Assembly (NCBI GenBank): GCA_025558075.1
Contig: JAHLKF010000008.1
Coordinates: forward strand, 372,001 to 436,000
Direction: 5' to 3'
Length of the DNA stretch: 64,000 bases
Source of the DNA: Gaertneriomyces semiglobifer
Taxonomy: Eukaryota; Chytridiomycota; Chytridiomycetes; Spizellomycetales; Spizellomycetaceae
Shown: positions 1-10,257 of the stretch, piece by piece
How the letters are laid out: every line of letters begins with the position of its first letter
Numbering within the stretch: the stretch's first letter is position 1
Notes under the pieces: generated by a model
Database searches by the model: none
Seen by the model: the letters and a program-made list of their open reading frames with translations, nothing else
What the model was told of the DNA's origin: nothing
Program-made: the position numbers and the translations under genes

Positions 1-374
1 TGATATTCAATGTCACCGCCTTCGCTACCGCGTTTATTAGTACGGATGCTGAGAGTTTCGACCGTGTTGCGGCAGTAGCGACGATGTTGTCAACGTGCGG
101 CTTGCTGATGCACATGTGGTGCCTAATAATCGACAGCGGGACGACACATCGAGTTGTGATGTTCTCCCATAAGGCAGACAAATTGGGGAGCACGACGCAT
201 ATTGATCTTCAGATGGTCGTGTCTGCAGGGTTCGCCTGCCGCAAACCCAGATTCACTTTTGGCGTCGACAGCAATAGGTGACAGTTCCAAAGCCACGCCT
301 GGATCCGTAGGAAGAGCGTAGCGAGAAGCAGCAAGAGCACCGCAAAGCAGGTACGAGAGACGTTGAAAGTGCAT
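1..374 (-). CDS. 5' part of an unrecognised, possibly secreted protein
   Basis: A minus-strand ORF starts with ATG at 374. It opens with MHFQRLSYLLCGALAAS, which looks like a short signal peptide, and stays open to 123. A second open stretch runs off the window start (minus frame reading VDNIVATAATRSKLSA). Joining the two would need an intron that I could not place with confidence. No family is recognised. It could equally be a chance ORF, so treat it as a candidate only. Confidence 0.2.
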
Positions 375-1110
375 CTTCGTCCGTCAGCGTGCTCCCAGTG
401 AAATAGAACCGGCATGTAAGGCCAGATCTAGGTTACAAGTGAGGGGACGGTGAAGCGTCTCTATTTATGTTCGTCGGTCAAGATGCCGAGGTTGTTGGTG
501 ACGCTTGGTTGCCTTGGAATGTTGTGGATATGTAACGTATCTGGTTAGAGTAGATGTGTTGCACCGAGAGGTAGCTACATCAATCTATATTCGGTGGCTG
601 CAAGATACACGCCGGAACGAATTCTGACGGGAACCTGACGGTGGGCAGACGGATTCCCTTTGCAAAACTTGCTATTGACTGCAGTCTGTATCCCGTCAGG
701 TCAGCAACGGAAGGGGGACATTTGTCGGAGTGCCGTCTGCACGTTGAACCAGGATACTGTCTGCACTGACGTTTCGTGCACCTATGTACATGCCATTCTA
801 CTCTGAATCTGAAGCAAAAGCACTGACCTCAGAGAAATCCGAACGGCTATCAGATTCTACAGAAGCATTATCCACCCTAAACTCACTCAAACTCCTGTTG
901 ACACGCACGTTTCCTAGCTTCTTTCCATCAAATGCAAGTTCAAAATTCCTTTGAATCTCTTTCATTCATCCAGAGGCCTGCGTCGCACTGATTCTCTCCA
1001 ATCCGCCAGCAACTGCAACTTGTTGTACCAATGCAGGCAGCGTCTGAATCTACAGGTGGTCGACACTCACTTACTTTGAGTTATAATTAGAGCGCCAGTC
1101 CAAAATAAGG
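375..1110. other. intergenic, no gene seen
   Basis: No convincing ORF or repeat is seen. The right end carries an AT-rich TTATAATT stretch at 1081-1088, about 25 bases upstream of the tRNA gene. That would suit a Pol III upstream element but is not proof of one. Confidence 0.5.
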
Positions 1111-1193
1111 GACGGTGTAGTCAAGTGGTCTACGACGTTAGCCTCGAAAGCTAATCCTCTTTGAGGGCGCAGGTTCGAATCCTGCCACCGTCG
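1111..1193 (+). tRNA. tRNA-Ser (anticodon CGA)
   Basis: The acceptor arms GACGGTG and CACCGTC pair perfectly over 7 bp, followed by discriminator G. The anticodon stem TTAGC/GCTAA encloses the loop CTCGAAA, giving anticodon CGA, which reads UCG serine codons. A long variable arm (CCTC-TTT-GAGG) marks this as a class II tRNA, as expected for serine. The T-arm is GCAGG-TTCGAAT-CCTGC. No intron is present, and the 83-base length is normal for tRNA-Ser. Confidence 0.95.
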
Positions 1194-1198
1194 TTTTT
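1194..1198 (+). terminator. Pol III T-tract terminator
   Basis: Five T residues directly follow the tRNA discriminator base, the usual RNA polymerase III stop signal. Confidence 0.8.
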
Positions 1199-2173
1199 AT
1201 CTCTTTCCCAGTTTGTACGCGGATTCTCCGTTCTTTGGAGCGGGTTTGGGCCAGACCATCACGCTGCCACATTTTGAGCTGGGGGCATAAGCAACAATGA
1301 GTTATGGATGGCTTACATATACACACGTTCCAAATATACGGAAACCTTTTCGTCGTGTGTGAGTGGGAAAACGGCAGCAGCTCTGGTAAACTTGTGACGG
1401 TTGTTGAAAAGCTTCAGTCACCTTGTACCGTCTGACTGTTCGGCAGCCTGTAGAGCTTTGAACCATTTGGTAATTTGGAGGAGAAACAACCACGGGTCAG
1501 TGAGAGTAACGTCATCAGTATGCATTGTAAAGCATAGATGAGGTTAGTTCCTCTTGGTAAAATAAAGGTGGACTACTACCACGTCCGCCACTACGACGGA
1601 CCAACTCATGACCGCATAGGGCCCAGGTAAGATCCGTTATTGTGCCCTTTCAAAGTTCTGGTAATCGAAAACATATTCCAAGTACTGGATGTTCTTTGGC
1701 GAAACGATATCATGGTACTGACGCAAGCCGTGGCTATCACCTGTTCAACTGCCTTTCTTGAGGCGTCATTAAAGAGATCTAAATAGCTCATGCAATATTA
1801 AGCATTGCTCAATTCATTGCCAGTTTCTGGGAGTGTTACGTTCCCACTTCGTGCCAATACCCGCTGTTGCCGTTAGGTAGGGTTGGGCTTCATATTAAAT
1901 ACATATGCCATCCGGCATACGGTGGAGGGAGAGTTTGCCGATCGAAGATGACAATGTAATCATCCTAAACAGATTCCAGACCCAATAATCCGTTAACCCG
2001 TTTGCAGTTATTAATCAATTCCTCGTCGATAGGCGCAATTCATCGCGCACTCAGTTTTCTTGGTTGAGTTTATAGCTCTCAGATGCTCGTTGATCCGTTA
2101 CGTACCATTTCCTGCAGGCGATGAACATTACAAGCCATGGCTATGTGAGAACGCTCAGATCCTCGCCATGCCA
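1199..2173. other. intergenic, no gene seen
   Basis: Only short, unconserved-looking ORFs of about 60 codons are present on the minus strand. No family is recognised, and no repeat or RNA gene was found. Confidence 0.5.
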
Positions 2174-2497
2174 CTACGCGGGAATCCCACTCGTTCGAGG
2201 TATTTGTTCGGATAGCATGCGATAACCGTTCAAGCACAGAAATCGATGCGTTTTCTCATGAGAATTCTGTGTCGAGCTCTGATAGGTTTTAACTGTGACA
2301 GTAAACATCATGCGTACCGCTTTCTTGGGAACCTTACAAGGATAAGCCAATCGGTACTCATCGTCATTTGCTGAGAAGTTCTTGCTTGATCTCGCACCCA
2401 GCTCTACGTGCATCCATACCTGGTCAATGTTCGCTCCGCTTTCACATTCCATTTTTGCTGTAACAGCTCTTATATGAGCTAAAGCATCTTCCCGCAT
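2174..2497 (-). CDS. hypothetical protein (107 codons), weak
   Basis: A single uninterrupted minus-strand ORF runs from ATG at 2497. The product begins MREDALAHIRAVTAKMECES, is mildly charged and has no signal peptide or membrane segment. No family is recognised and no promoter is obvious. It is included because it is longer than the random ORFs nearby. Codon statistics or transcripts could easily dismiss it. Confidence 0.2.
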   Translation of the reverse strand: MREDALAHIRAVTAKMECESGANIDQVWMHVELGARSSKNFSANDDEYRLAYPCKVPKKAVRMMFTVTVKTYQSSTQNSHEKTHRFLCLNGYRMLSEQIPRTSGIPA

Positions 2498-2900
2498 CCG
2501 TCTTTAATACGTCGATAACTATAGTACATAATGATGAGAGAGATCACTATACGAGCGAGGCGTTTGTTAGTGCACACTTTACAGAGCTTACATGCAAATA
2601 GGAATCATTGAACGCGAAGACCATGAATCAGATCATAGTATGATGCTCGTATGGGACTCCCGACCAATAAGGACGTTTGCTTTGGCAATATCTAAGTCGC
2701 TCGTAGATGTTGGAATAACGCCCATGTGTGCGGAATGTCAGCGCAATATCCGTGAATCTGTCAAGCCCCAGAAGCGCCGAACAGGAAAACGGCGGACTTT
2801 CATGCAGTGGATTCCTGGCTAATGATTCATTACAATGTGACCAATATCAACATGGGGGTCTACATACAATACACCTATTTACAAGTGTTGCCGAGGGCTT
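2498..2900. other. intergenic, nothing recognised
   Basis: Overlapping plus-strand ORFs of 76-78 codons occur around 2592-2964. They have no recognisable product and no supporting signal. Confidence 0.4.
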
Positions 2901-3293
2901 TCATCGCCCTACTATCTCTACTTCCCTTGAGTGGTTCGAGATTGGAGCTATCCGAATGCAGTAGCTTCCGCCTTTATTTTCCATGAGCTTGCCATAGCGG
3001 GTGTCGATATGAAACCCGTCAGCATGTATGACCGTTTGCTTCTCGCCTGCTTCCGTAATGGTCCTTTGATATATCACAAGAAACAAGTCTGGAGGTGTAT
3101 CCCGGCTGGTGGCTCGATAGGCGAAACGGACGCCGTCCTCGTTAGCAATGAGGTAAACAAGGACATTGTAAGGATTATTGCGAGCGACATCGATTGTGTT
3201 GTGGCAGTTTGCAGGGATAGCGACTTCACCAATAAAATGGGCATTCTTGCTTCCTGAATTTTGAGTAGAAACAGATGTAGCGAAATTCACCAT
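2901..3293 (-). CDS. hypothetical protein, 130 aa
   Basis: This intact minus-strand ORF starts at ATG 3293 with MVNFATSVSTQNSGSKNAHF. A TATATAAA box lies about 75 bases upstream, which favours a real transcription unit. The predicted protein alternates hydrophobic and polar stretches (for example NVLVYLIANEDGVRFAYRA), as in a small beta-rich domain. There is no signal peptide, cysteine motif or membrane segment. I do not recognise the family and infer no function. Confidence 0.35.
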   Translation of the reverse strand: MVNFATSVSTQNSGSKNAHFIGEVAIPANCHNTIDVARNNPYNVLVYLIANEDGVRFAYRATSRDTPPDLFLVIYQRTITEAGEKQTVIHADGFHIDTRYGKLMENKGGSYCIRIAPISNHSREVEIVGR

Positions 3294-3367
3294 TGTGGAA
3301 CGACCGGATTGCTGTAAGGGATCTGAATTCGCCTTTGGCCGTTGAAGGTCGCGCTGTTATGATCCTT

Positions 3368-3375
3368 TTTATATA
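3368..3375 (-). promoter_or_regulatory. TATA box upstream of the 130-aa ORF
   Basis: The minus strand reads TATATAAA here, about 75 bases before the ATG at 3293. This is plausible core-promoter spacing. Confidence 0.4.
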
Positions 3376-3957
3376 ACGGCGGGAAAATAATGGAACCTTT
3401 TTTTCATTTATTCAAATTTCTAGGATCCTGGATCCCATCCCATCCAAGGAGGCGGATCCCTTCCTACATGGTAAGAAATTTATTGACCTGAAATAGCAAC
3501 GGCGTTGGCCAACCGTTGAGAGTTTGACACTTTTGAGAGGACAAGCCATACGTTGGGAGCTTCTAATAGTTGTGAGAGTTGACAGCCATCTAGCCGACGC
3601 GAGCGGTGACATTTGCATTGACTAACCTGCGAATACACACGGGTCCGTACGAAACATTCCGTACTCAAATCTCGACTCCCAAGATTTTCTTCGAGGAACG
3701 TTACAAGAAGATGGGCTTGCAAGAGGGAGCTTCTGTTTTGTATTTTCGCAGTTGTCGGAGTACATGCGCGCGCACACCAACGGTCGGAGTTGTTATGTAA
3801 GCCACCAACGCGTGGTGCGGGCTTGCAGCTTAAAAGCCCGTTGGTGGAAAGTACAAAGTATGGCGGTCGGATCTCTCTTGAACTGTTTGTTCCTATAGCT
3901 CCACGCTTTCTAGCTTCTTAGAGTCCTTGATGGAATCAGCTCGCACTGCTATCTAGA
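3376..3957. other. intergenic, interrupted inverted repeat
   Basis: No convincing gene is seen. Around 3803-3845 the segments CCAA...CGGGCTT and AAGCCCG TTGG form an interrupted stem with a short loop. Its role is unknown and it may be chance. Confidence 0.4.
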
Positions 3958-4783
3958 ATGCCTGCGCCGGAGAATTGGATCCATCACCCTGCCGCCATTG
4001 TCACCGGGGCAAGTAGAGGTATTGGTAGAGCAATTGCGATTGCTTTTGCTAAAGAAGGGTCAGCGGTTCTTGGGCAAAAACATTGAGAAGGTGCACTGAT
4101 AACCATTGTTGACCAGCTTTCACCTTGGGCTCATCTCCACTAACTTGGAGGAGCTTTCTGAAGTTAAATGCGCATGCCTCGCAGCAGGTTCAGCGGACGT
4201 GCTCGCTTTACCTTGCGATATCCAAAATGATGCCGAAGTTCAGAGTGTGGTAGAAGGGTTTATGCGCCATTTTGGTTCCTTAGCGTTGCTTATCAACAAT
4301 GCGGGAGTTGGAAATCTTTCAGATCCGTTAAATGCGACATGGAACAATTGGAATGATATTGTACAAACCAATATGGTTGGAGCCATGAGAATCACAAAAC
4401 AATGCCTGCCGATGTTACGGTCTTATGCCAGAACACGAGAGCGTTCCTGCATTCTCAACATTGCGTCGACTGCTGCGTTGCGGCCACAAGCCGGCACTGT
4501 ACCATATGGGCCGGCGGAAGCTGGATTACTTCATTTCAGCAACTCTCTATTTGAAGACGTTCGCGGAAGTGGCATTAAAGTCTGTGCCATAAGCCCAGGA
4601 TGGGTAGAAACCTCCATGACGGCTGGCACTCCCGCAAAGAATCACAAACATTTCATGCGACCTGAAACGGTTGCAGAAGCAGCTTTGTTTGTCTGGAACT
4701 TCCCCAGAGATGGGTGTCCTACTGAGATAGTCATTCGGCCGCAACTGAACACCAACCTACCTATCAGTGGAGGTCTTATTTAA
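3958..4783 (+). CDS. Short-chain dehydrogenase/reductase family protein, catalytic Lys replaced
   Basis: A classical SDR Rossmann-fold protein of about 255 aa in two exons, 3958-4058 and 4117-4783. The 58-base intron carries a CTGATAAC branch-like site. Exon 1 gives the cofactor motif VTGASRGIGRAIAIAFAKEG (TGxxxGxG). Exon 2 gives NNAG, the catalytic-serine strand ILNIASTAAL, and the tyrosine in VPYGPAEAGL. The residue four after the tyrosine, normally the essential lysine of YxxxK, is glutamate. The other landmarks, including the PGWVETSM loop, are present. Active SDRs use NAD(P)H to reduce carbonyls. With the lysine missing, this copy may be inactive, or it may use another residue. The substrate cannot be inferred. 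It lies about 180 bases upstream of VTI1 on the same strand. Confidence 0.88.
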
Positions 4784-4966
4784 TGTTCTTAAGGATGAAT
4801 AAAATATGGAAGCATTGTGCGATGTATGACTTTGCCGCAGAGTTCAGGCACAGCCACGGGCGCCCCTGACACGACCATGTCCCACTCCTCAAGATGCTCA
4901 ATTCAACATAAGTCCGTTTTCAGCGAACTGGCACCAGCGATTGTCGTGAATTGACGTTAAGCAAAC

Positions 4967-5815
4967 ATGGCGGAGGGTTCAGAGATCTTTGATACATACC
5001 AGAAGGAGTATGATAGCTTACATGAGTCTCTATTGCGTAAAATTGAAGGAGTGGGGGTCGCAACTGGAGGTACTATCGTTCGTCGCTGTTGAATAAGTCT
5101 CGACAGGTGGCTGATTATGGGTTGTAGAACAGAAGAAGCTCTTGTACAATCAAGCAGAACGTGAGCTAGAAGAGGCAGAAGAAATTATATCACAAATGGA
5201 AGTAGAACTGTCATCCTTGGCGCAAGCGCCGCGAATGCAACTTGCGCCCCGCGTGCGTTCTCATAAGGAGGACATAAAATCATTGCGACAGTCACTACAG
5301 AAGCATGCAAGTGATCGCGACCAACTCCTTGGCCGTCCCGGTTCACATGTGGTCGATTTTGAGGTATCATCTATGGATCAAAGGGGTAGGTTACTAAATG
5401 GGACAGAACGACTACAGGATGGGTCGAGGAGGTTAGAGGGAGTCCAAAGACTCGCTCTAGAGACAGAGGCCATTGGAGTCCAGACACTGGATGACTTGAA
5501 TCGTCAAAGAGAACAGATTCGTCGAACACAGAACACTCTTTCTACCGCAGACACTTGGGTAGCAAAAAGCCAAGGAGTTCTCAGAGGGATGCAACGCCGG
5601 TGAGTACCATGGCTAAGTCTACCTGCTATTTCAGGCACTGGCGTTTTTACGTTCTTGTGATCTTTGTCTTTGTGCCATGCACTTAGATGGGTTGGTTGAG
5701 ACTGACTGTACACCTCTCCCTATGTAGACTTGTTCAGAACAAAATACTGTCTTACGGAATTATCACATTGTTGATCATCATTATCTTAGCCATCATCTAC
5801 CTAAAATGGTTTTGA
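4967..5815 (+). CDS. VTI1: v-SNARE Vti1 (Qb-SNARE)
   Basis: About 220 aa from three exons: 4967-5069, 5128-5599 and 5728-5815. The start MAEGSEIFDTYQKEYDSLHE opens the N-terminal helical (Habc-like) domain. Next comes the SNARE helix, in which DLNRQREQIRRT contains the glutamine expected at the zero layer. A C-terminal membrane anchor, LLIIIILAIIYLKWF, lies in exon 3. Vti1 proteins act in Golgi, endosome and vacuole fusion together with syntaxins. Length and domain order are normal. Donor and acceptor sites (GTACTA...TTGTAG, GTGAGT...ATGTAG) keep the reading phase. Confidence 0.95.
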
Positions 5816-5995
5816 ATATTGAAAATGGAAAGGGCTACATGCATTACCACTATTGCGCGTATTCTAAACGAAGTGCTACATGGCTCTCTATAGCTATGAG
5901 CAACTGCCGCATATGATTGACGGCCCTCCGACCAAAGTGCTTCAGTACGGTTTCATCCTCTGTCTGCGACGTTAAATCAACAGAGCTTCAGTAAG

Positions 5996-7810
5996 CTACG
6001 GGGATCGCATCACAATGCCCTCCCAGAGGTTTTCCCAATCCTTTGGATTGTTTAAGGTTGGGGAGTGTTCGCGGTGCGAATGGTTAGTGTCCTGTGGGGA
6101 TGCTGCAAGTTCGTGTCGGACCGCCGACGACGGTGAAGGTGACGACAAGGATAACGGATTTGGTGCCGAATCTTCTAATCGTCTTTTGCCAAGGTCGATG
6201 TTATTTTCTACCAGTTCGCGGAATTTCTCCCGAGTCTGTTGCCACTTTCTTAACCCATCTCCAGTAAGAACATAAGGCGATTGGGGGTGATCCTCCCTTG
6301 ACTCTACCGTTTGACTGAGCAATTCTTGAAATGTGCTCCGGCTTTTATCATCTACCGACGAGCTGTGCTTCATTGCGAGGGCAATAATTGTGTTGACGCC
6401 ATCTCCTGAATTGAGCGTTGGCAAAGGCCATTGGATCAGCTTGAGCGGGGGCAAAGGTTCGTTGTGTGAAACTCTTCGCACGCCTCGAGAGCGAGGAAAT
6501 CCATCTCGAGCCCATAAAATCGCCTCTTGAGAGAGTTGCGGCTCTAGGTACCCATGCTTCGCTAAAACCCGAACCTTTTTCCGCACCGCTGCGTCTCCTC
6601 TTCCAAGAAAGCTGCCAATCTTCGCCCACTGACCTTCACCGTACTCCAAGTATAGCTCGCGGAGCCGGTCAACCTCTTCTCCTGTCCAGCGGCCAGTTCT
6701 GATATCAGGGTTTAAGCGGCGTTCGTAGCGTTCCCGGCATTGCGCAGACGACCGGGTTCCCACTATCCGCGCAATCTTCACCCATTGCCCCCTTCCATGC
6801 AGTTCTACGCCGCGTCGCAAGCGCTCATCTTCCTGAGCAGTCCATGAGCCTGTACTCCAGCGTGAGGGTTCACCTGGTGACGCCACGACGGTTTCGCTAG
6901 GTAAGAGCTGTTTCCAACGATCACGACACTGACTGCTTGTGCGCAATTTCAAGCATGCTGCCACTTTTTGCCACTGGCTTCCCCATTCATTAACAGCCTC
7001 TCGGAGTGCATCGTCTTCAGCCGAGGTCCAATCACGCTCCTCCGCAGCTTGCGAGAAATGCTCTCGATATGCTCGGAAGCACTGTACAGGCGTACGTCCG
7101 TTACCCACTGCGAGCGCTATTTGGTCCCAATGCCGAGCGCCATAGTGCTCGACAGCTACCTTCAGCGCATCAAGTTCCTGATGCTTGAACAAGGATTTAA
7201 CTATATGTGGATGTTGGTTCACTGTATACTCCCGCTCACACTCTGCAGCCGTTCTGCCCTCGACGAACACTTCCACGTTTTCCCAGTTCAGACCGTCCGT
7301 AATGGTTCGCAGCTCCATCTCTGACGCCCGCACGGTTCCACTCCCGGGATCATAAAATCGAAGTCTGTTTTCTTGAATGACGGCTGCATGTAAAGCTTCA
7401 ATCTCCCCCTTCTTCCAGCCTTGTGACGATGTCTTATAGACTATCGCAACTTTGATGGGCCTACCGAATCTCTCAATTTCGGCTTCAACATCCTCATTGT
7501 TCGGCGGAGTCGACTCATCTATCGGATCAAAGAAATCGGGCGCTCGCAACGATGCCTTTGTGTACAACTTCGGATCGGTGGGTGCTTTCCAAGCCCCGGC
7601 CTCCTGAAGGCGGCTGACCGTCGATTTGCTTTGCTCTAGTTGAAGGAGTTGGTCACGCAAGTACTTCTGTAAAGCGTTGTTGGTACGGAGAGTGGATTCC
7701 AACTGGTTTAGCCTTCTGTCGATTAGCAACAGCTCGTCCTCGTCGTCGCTCCCGGGGTTGGGTTGAGTCTGAGGATCATGCGTTGGTTTTATGGAGACTA
7801 TCTGGGACAT
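5996..7810 (-). CDS. SNAPC4: Myb-repeat protein like SNAPc subunit 4 (SNAPC4/SNAP190)
   Basis: A single-exon 604-aa protein. An acidic N-terminus and a coiled-coil segment (about residues 25-65, ending LRDQLLQLEQSKS) precede a run of SANT/Myb repeats. Key segments are NWENVEVFVEGRTAAECERE, LDALKVAVEHYGARHWDQIA, WTSAEDDALREAVNEWGSQW, WTAQEDERLRRGVELHGRGQ and WTGEEVDRLRELYLEYGEGQ. A half repeat followed by four full repeats is the arrangement of SNAP190, the DNA-binding subunit that recognises the proximal sequence element of snRNA genes. The C-terminal third is low-complexity and serine-rich. A generic Myb activator is the alternative, but the repeat number favours SNAPC4. The gene converges with VTI1 across 180 bases. 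Confidence 0.85.
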   Translation of the reverse strand: MSQIVSIKPTHDPQTQPNPGSDDEDELLLIDRRLNQLESTLRTNNALQKYLRDQLLQLEQSKSTVSRLQEAGAWKAPTDPKLYTKASLRAPDFFDPIDESTPPNNEDVEAEIERFGRPIKVAIVYKTSSQGWKKGEIEALHAAVIQENRLRFYDPGSGTVRASEMELRTITDGLNWENVEVFVEGRTAAECEREYTVNQHPHIVKSLFKHQELDALKVAVEHYGARHWDQIALAVGNGRTPVQCFRAYREHFSQAAEERDWTSAEDDALREAVNEWGSQWQKVAACLKLRTSSQCRDRWKQLLPSETVVASPGEPSRWSTGSWTAQEDERLRRGVELHGRGQWVKIARIVGTRSSAQCRERYERRLNPDIRTGRWTGEEVDRLRELYLEYGEGQWAKIGSFLGRGDAAVRKKVRVLAKHGYLEPQLSQEAILWARDGFPRSRGVRRVSHNEPLPPLKLIQWPLPTLNSGDGVNTIIALAMKHSSSVDDKSRSTFQELLSQTVESREDHPQSPYVLTGDGLRKWQQTREKFRELVENNIDLGKRRLEDSAPNPLSLSSPSPSSAVRHELAASPQDTNHSHREHSPTLNNPKDWENLWEGIVMRSP

Positions 7811-8473
7811 ACTCCGGGGTTAAGAGATGGAGCCTGCTACCGTCGGCATCCCAATTCCTGCCAACACAAATGTAAAGGAGGATATTTTGGATTTGGTGTT
7901 CTGGTCCCCTTCAAGTCACGTGACATATAAGCGGATGTGACTGACGAAAGCGACGAAAACTACAAAGTAATAAACCATCGCTGTTCGTAGAACGAAGGAG
8001 AGGCAGAGCCATTCGCATGTGCTCAATCCACCTGGGTTTTCATTCGCACGCTGCAAATGTTTGCAACCCTAAAGTAATCTTACGGAATCTGTGAGGTCTT
8101 TTTCTGACGAGCTCATGGGGTGCCACGATGCAACATGCCAATGTCTCACAATCAAAGAATACGTTAGCCTCTCCGGCAAGCTGCCGTACGTCGGTTCGAG
8201 CAACGTGTTCTTCCACACGGTCCAAATCACACTGTTCAGAAACGTATCGCATCATGAATGTCGCACGTTATGGCAGGCAGCCTTATGTATTCTCGTTACA
8301 GCACCATCCACTCCATCTAGCACGTCAACTCCCACATATATGTAGTGTACTTTCCAAACTTTTTCAACGGGTATTCCAGCACCATAGGAAATACTGCTGT
8401 TTAGTGGAACTCGAAGCGGGGATGGTCTATCAAAGCAAAAGATCAGCCAAATGTTGCCTCGCCCTAAACCTTT
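7811..8473. other. spacer between SNAPC4 and ATP17; one weak ORF
   Basis: A 71-codon minus-strand ORF at 8040-8255 (starting MMRYVSEQCDLDRVEEHVAR) and an open stretch before it have no recognisable product. They may be ATP17 3' UTR or a spliced extension of it. Confidence 0.35.
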
Positions 8474-8767
8474 CTAGTCAAAAGGAAACTTACAATGACC
8501 GCCCTTGAAGTAGCTGATGTAGTATCCTGTCGGTACCATCACGCCCAAAAAGTGCAGGAGCGGCTTTGGAGAGGAAGTAGCGATATAGCGGGCGTGATAT
8601 CTTTGCCAGATCGTCTTAGGAGTAAAGGGTTGAGCCTGGCCCTTTGGGATGTTCTTGTAAAAGACCTTCATGCGGTTGAAAAGAGTCGGGTGGGCCTGGG
8701 GGTAGGAAGAGGTAAGCTTGCCCAGCTGGCCAAGCCCGGAGATGGAAGGCGGAAAAATAGACGGCAT
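8474..8767 (-). CDS. ATP17: Mitochondrial F1Fo ATP synthase subunit f (ATP17-like)
   Basis: A protein of about 97 aa starting MPSIFPPSISGLGQLGKL. Its core, KVFYKNIPKGQAQPF and QRYHARYIATSSPKPLLHFL, followed by a hydrophobic segment ending GYYISYFKGGH, matches fungal subunit f (FYKxxPxGPA, RYxAxY, PLxHF). This is a small stator protein of the inner-membrane Fo sector. An upstream in-frame ATG at 8881 would add 38 residues; I prefer the shorter start because it fits the family length. The 3' end is uncertain: a perfect GTAAGT donor sits just after the GGH codons, so the last residues may come from a downstream exon rather than from reading through to the stop at 8474. Confidence 0.8.
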   Translation of the reverse strand: MPSIFPPSISGLGQLGKLTSSYPQAHPTLFNRMKVFYKNIPKGQAQPFTPKTIWQRYHARYIATSSPKPLLHFLGVMVPTGYYISYFKGGHCKFPFD

Positions 8768-10257
8768 TTTCCGACAAGGATCTACTTTCAGCAAATCCGA
8801 TCGTTCAGGTCTGACAGAGTACACCGAATGCTCAAAGAGGTTCGCTCTGAAAGTAACCTTTGGATTGCGTTCCAACGCCAAAAGATCCTTTCGAGTCGAG
8901 TGAGGTCACTCGAGTCGAATCTTCACAACGTCGTTGATTATCCACAAACCGTTATTATGAAAGGCCACTGAAGAGAAAGCGGTAGATGGATGATACAGCT
9001 AGTGTTCTCTCTTGCCATTAATGGGGTCTCAGTTTGATTGACTTTTAGCTCCATCGCAAGCAGATGAAGTGAGGGATCAGTCAGCGGGGAGCAAGCCAGC
9101 GCAGACGATTGACGTCCTCATTTGGAGCAGGGACATAATATGACGTTTGAAAAAACTACGGTATTTCAATGCTATTTGGAGCAAGCAGCGATGACAATTT
9201 CATCGAGATAATTCGGAGAGTAGACGAGTTCAATAAGCATGGTGACGGGTATTTATTATTGTGCATCTGCTGCTGCCAAGGGCATCATCTCCGAGGGTGC
9301 ATACTTTGACGAACTTGATAGATGGGTGATGATGCTAGTAACATAATAGGCAACAGTTACGCAGTTCCCAGCAGCCAAAGCTCACTTCTTCCATCAACGG
9401 TTTGAGGGTGCAATCTTTCAGGCGGTCGACTTCCCAAAGATTAAGCACTAACAGTGTCGTCCACCACGAAGGGCGAGCACCAAGTGAAGAACCGACCCAG
9501 GTTCAATGCTGTAGTCTTCAGCTGTTTTCTCATCGGACCTACATCAAAGCGTTTATTTTCATTGGCGCACTGTTGAGGGTCAAGGTCGGGCTTACATTTG
9601 CTTTCCACCGAAGATTAAACGTTGTTGAGCTGGCGGGATTCCCTCCTTCTCCTCTACCCTCTCCTTGATTCTAGTTATCTAATGTTTGTCACCATGTATT
9701 GGTCAGATCTCTTAAGATTGCAAAACCCCTAAACATGACCAATGACCAACCTTATCACTGGGTTCGATATCAATCTCAATCTTTGCGGTAGATGCGGCAG
9801 ATCAAGCAATGAGTAAGAAGCTGCAAGATCCTAATCGGCATGCATTACGGTTCATCCCACCTCCTTGCCAGTAAGTGTCTAAGCAAACCAATACGACCCC
9901 AGTCGATTAGTTGAATCCGTTAACTAGAAGCTGAATGATTGTCGCCATACCTTTACTTTAATCAACATGATGACTTCTAGCTTGTGGTTGCGATAGTTGG
10001 AATATCTGTGTGTTCTGACCCGGCGAGGTTAAAAACTATTTGATGAAAGTGTCAACCACGCGAATTCACTTGCGAGAGTTTTGGGCAGGTAACCTTGACG
10101 GATAGCTTCAGCGGAAGAATAAGGGCCTGCGTCTGGTCGATAGTGTCCCTCCTGGGAGCCATAAAGATTTGGTGAAGGTATGCATTTCCTATATACGTTG
10201 CGCCCTGTAGCATGTTTATTAACGTCGGTTTACCCAGTGACAGCCCATGCATCGGCC
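8768..10257. other. long intergenic stretch, possible small exon
   Basis: No recognised gene. At 9809-9871 a plus-strand ATG opens MSKKLQDPNRHALRFIPPPC and is followed directly by a strong GTAAGT donor. This resembles the first exon of a small gene, but no downstream exon keeps a long frame. The rest shows only short ORFs. Confidence 0.35.

Noticed and set aside
8495..8971. 158-codon plus-strand ORF
   Set aside because: It is antisense to ATP17, which is conserved on the other strand.
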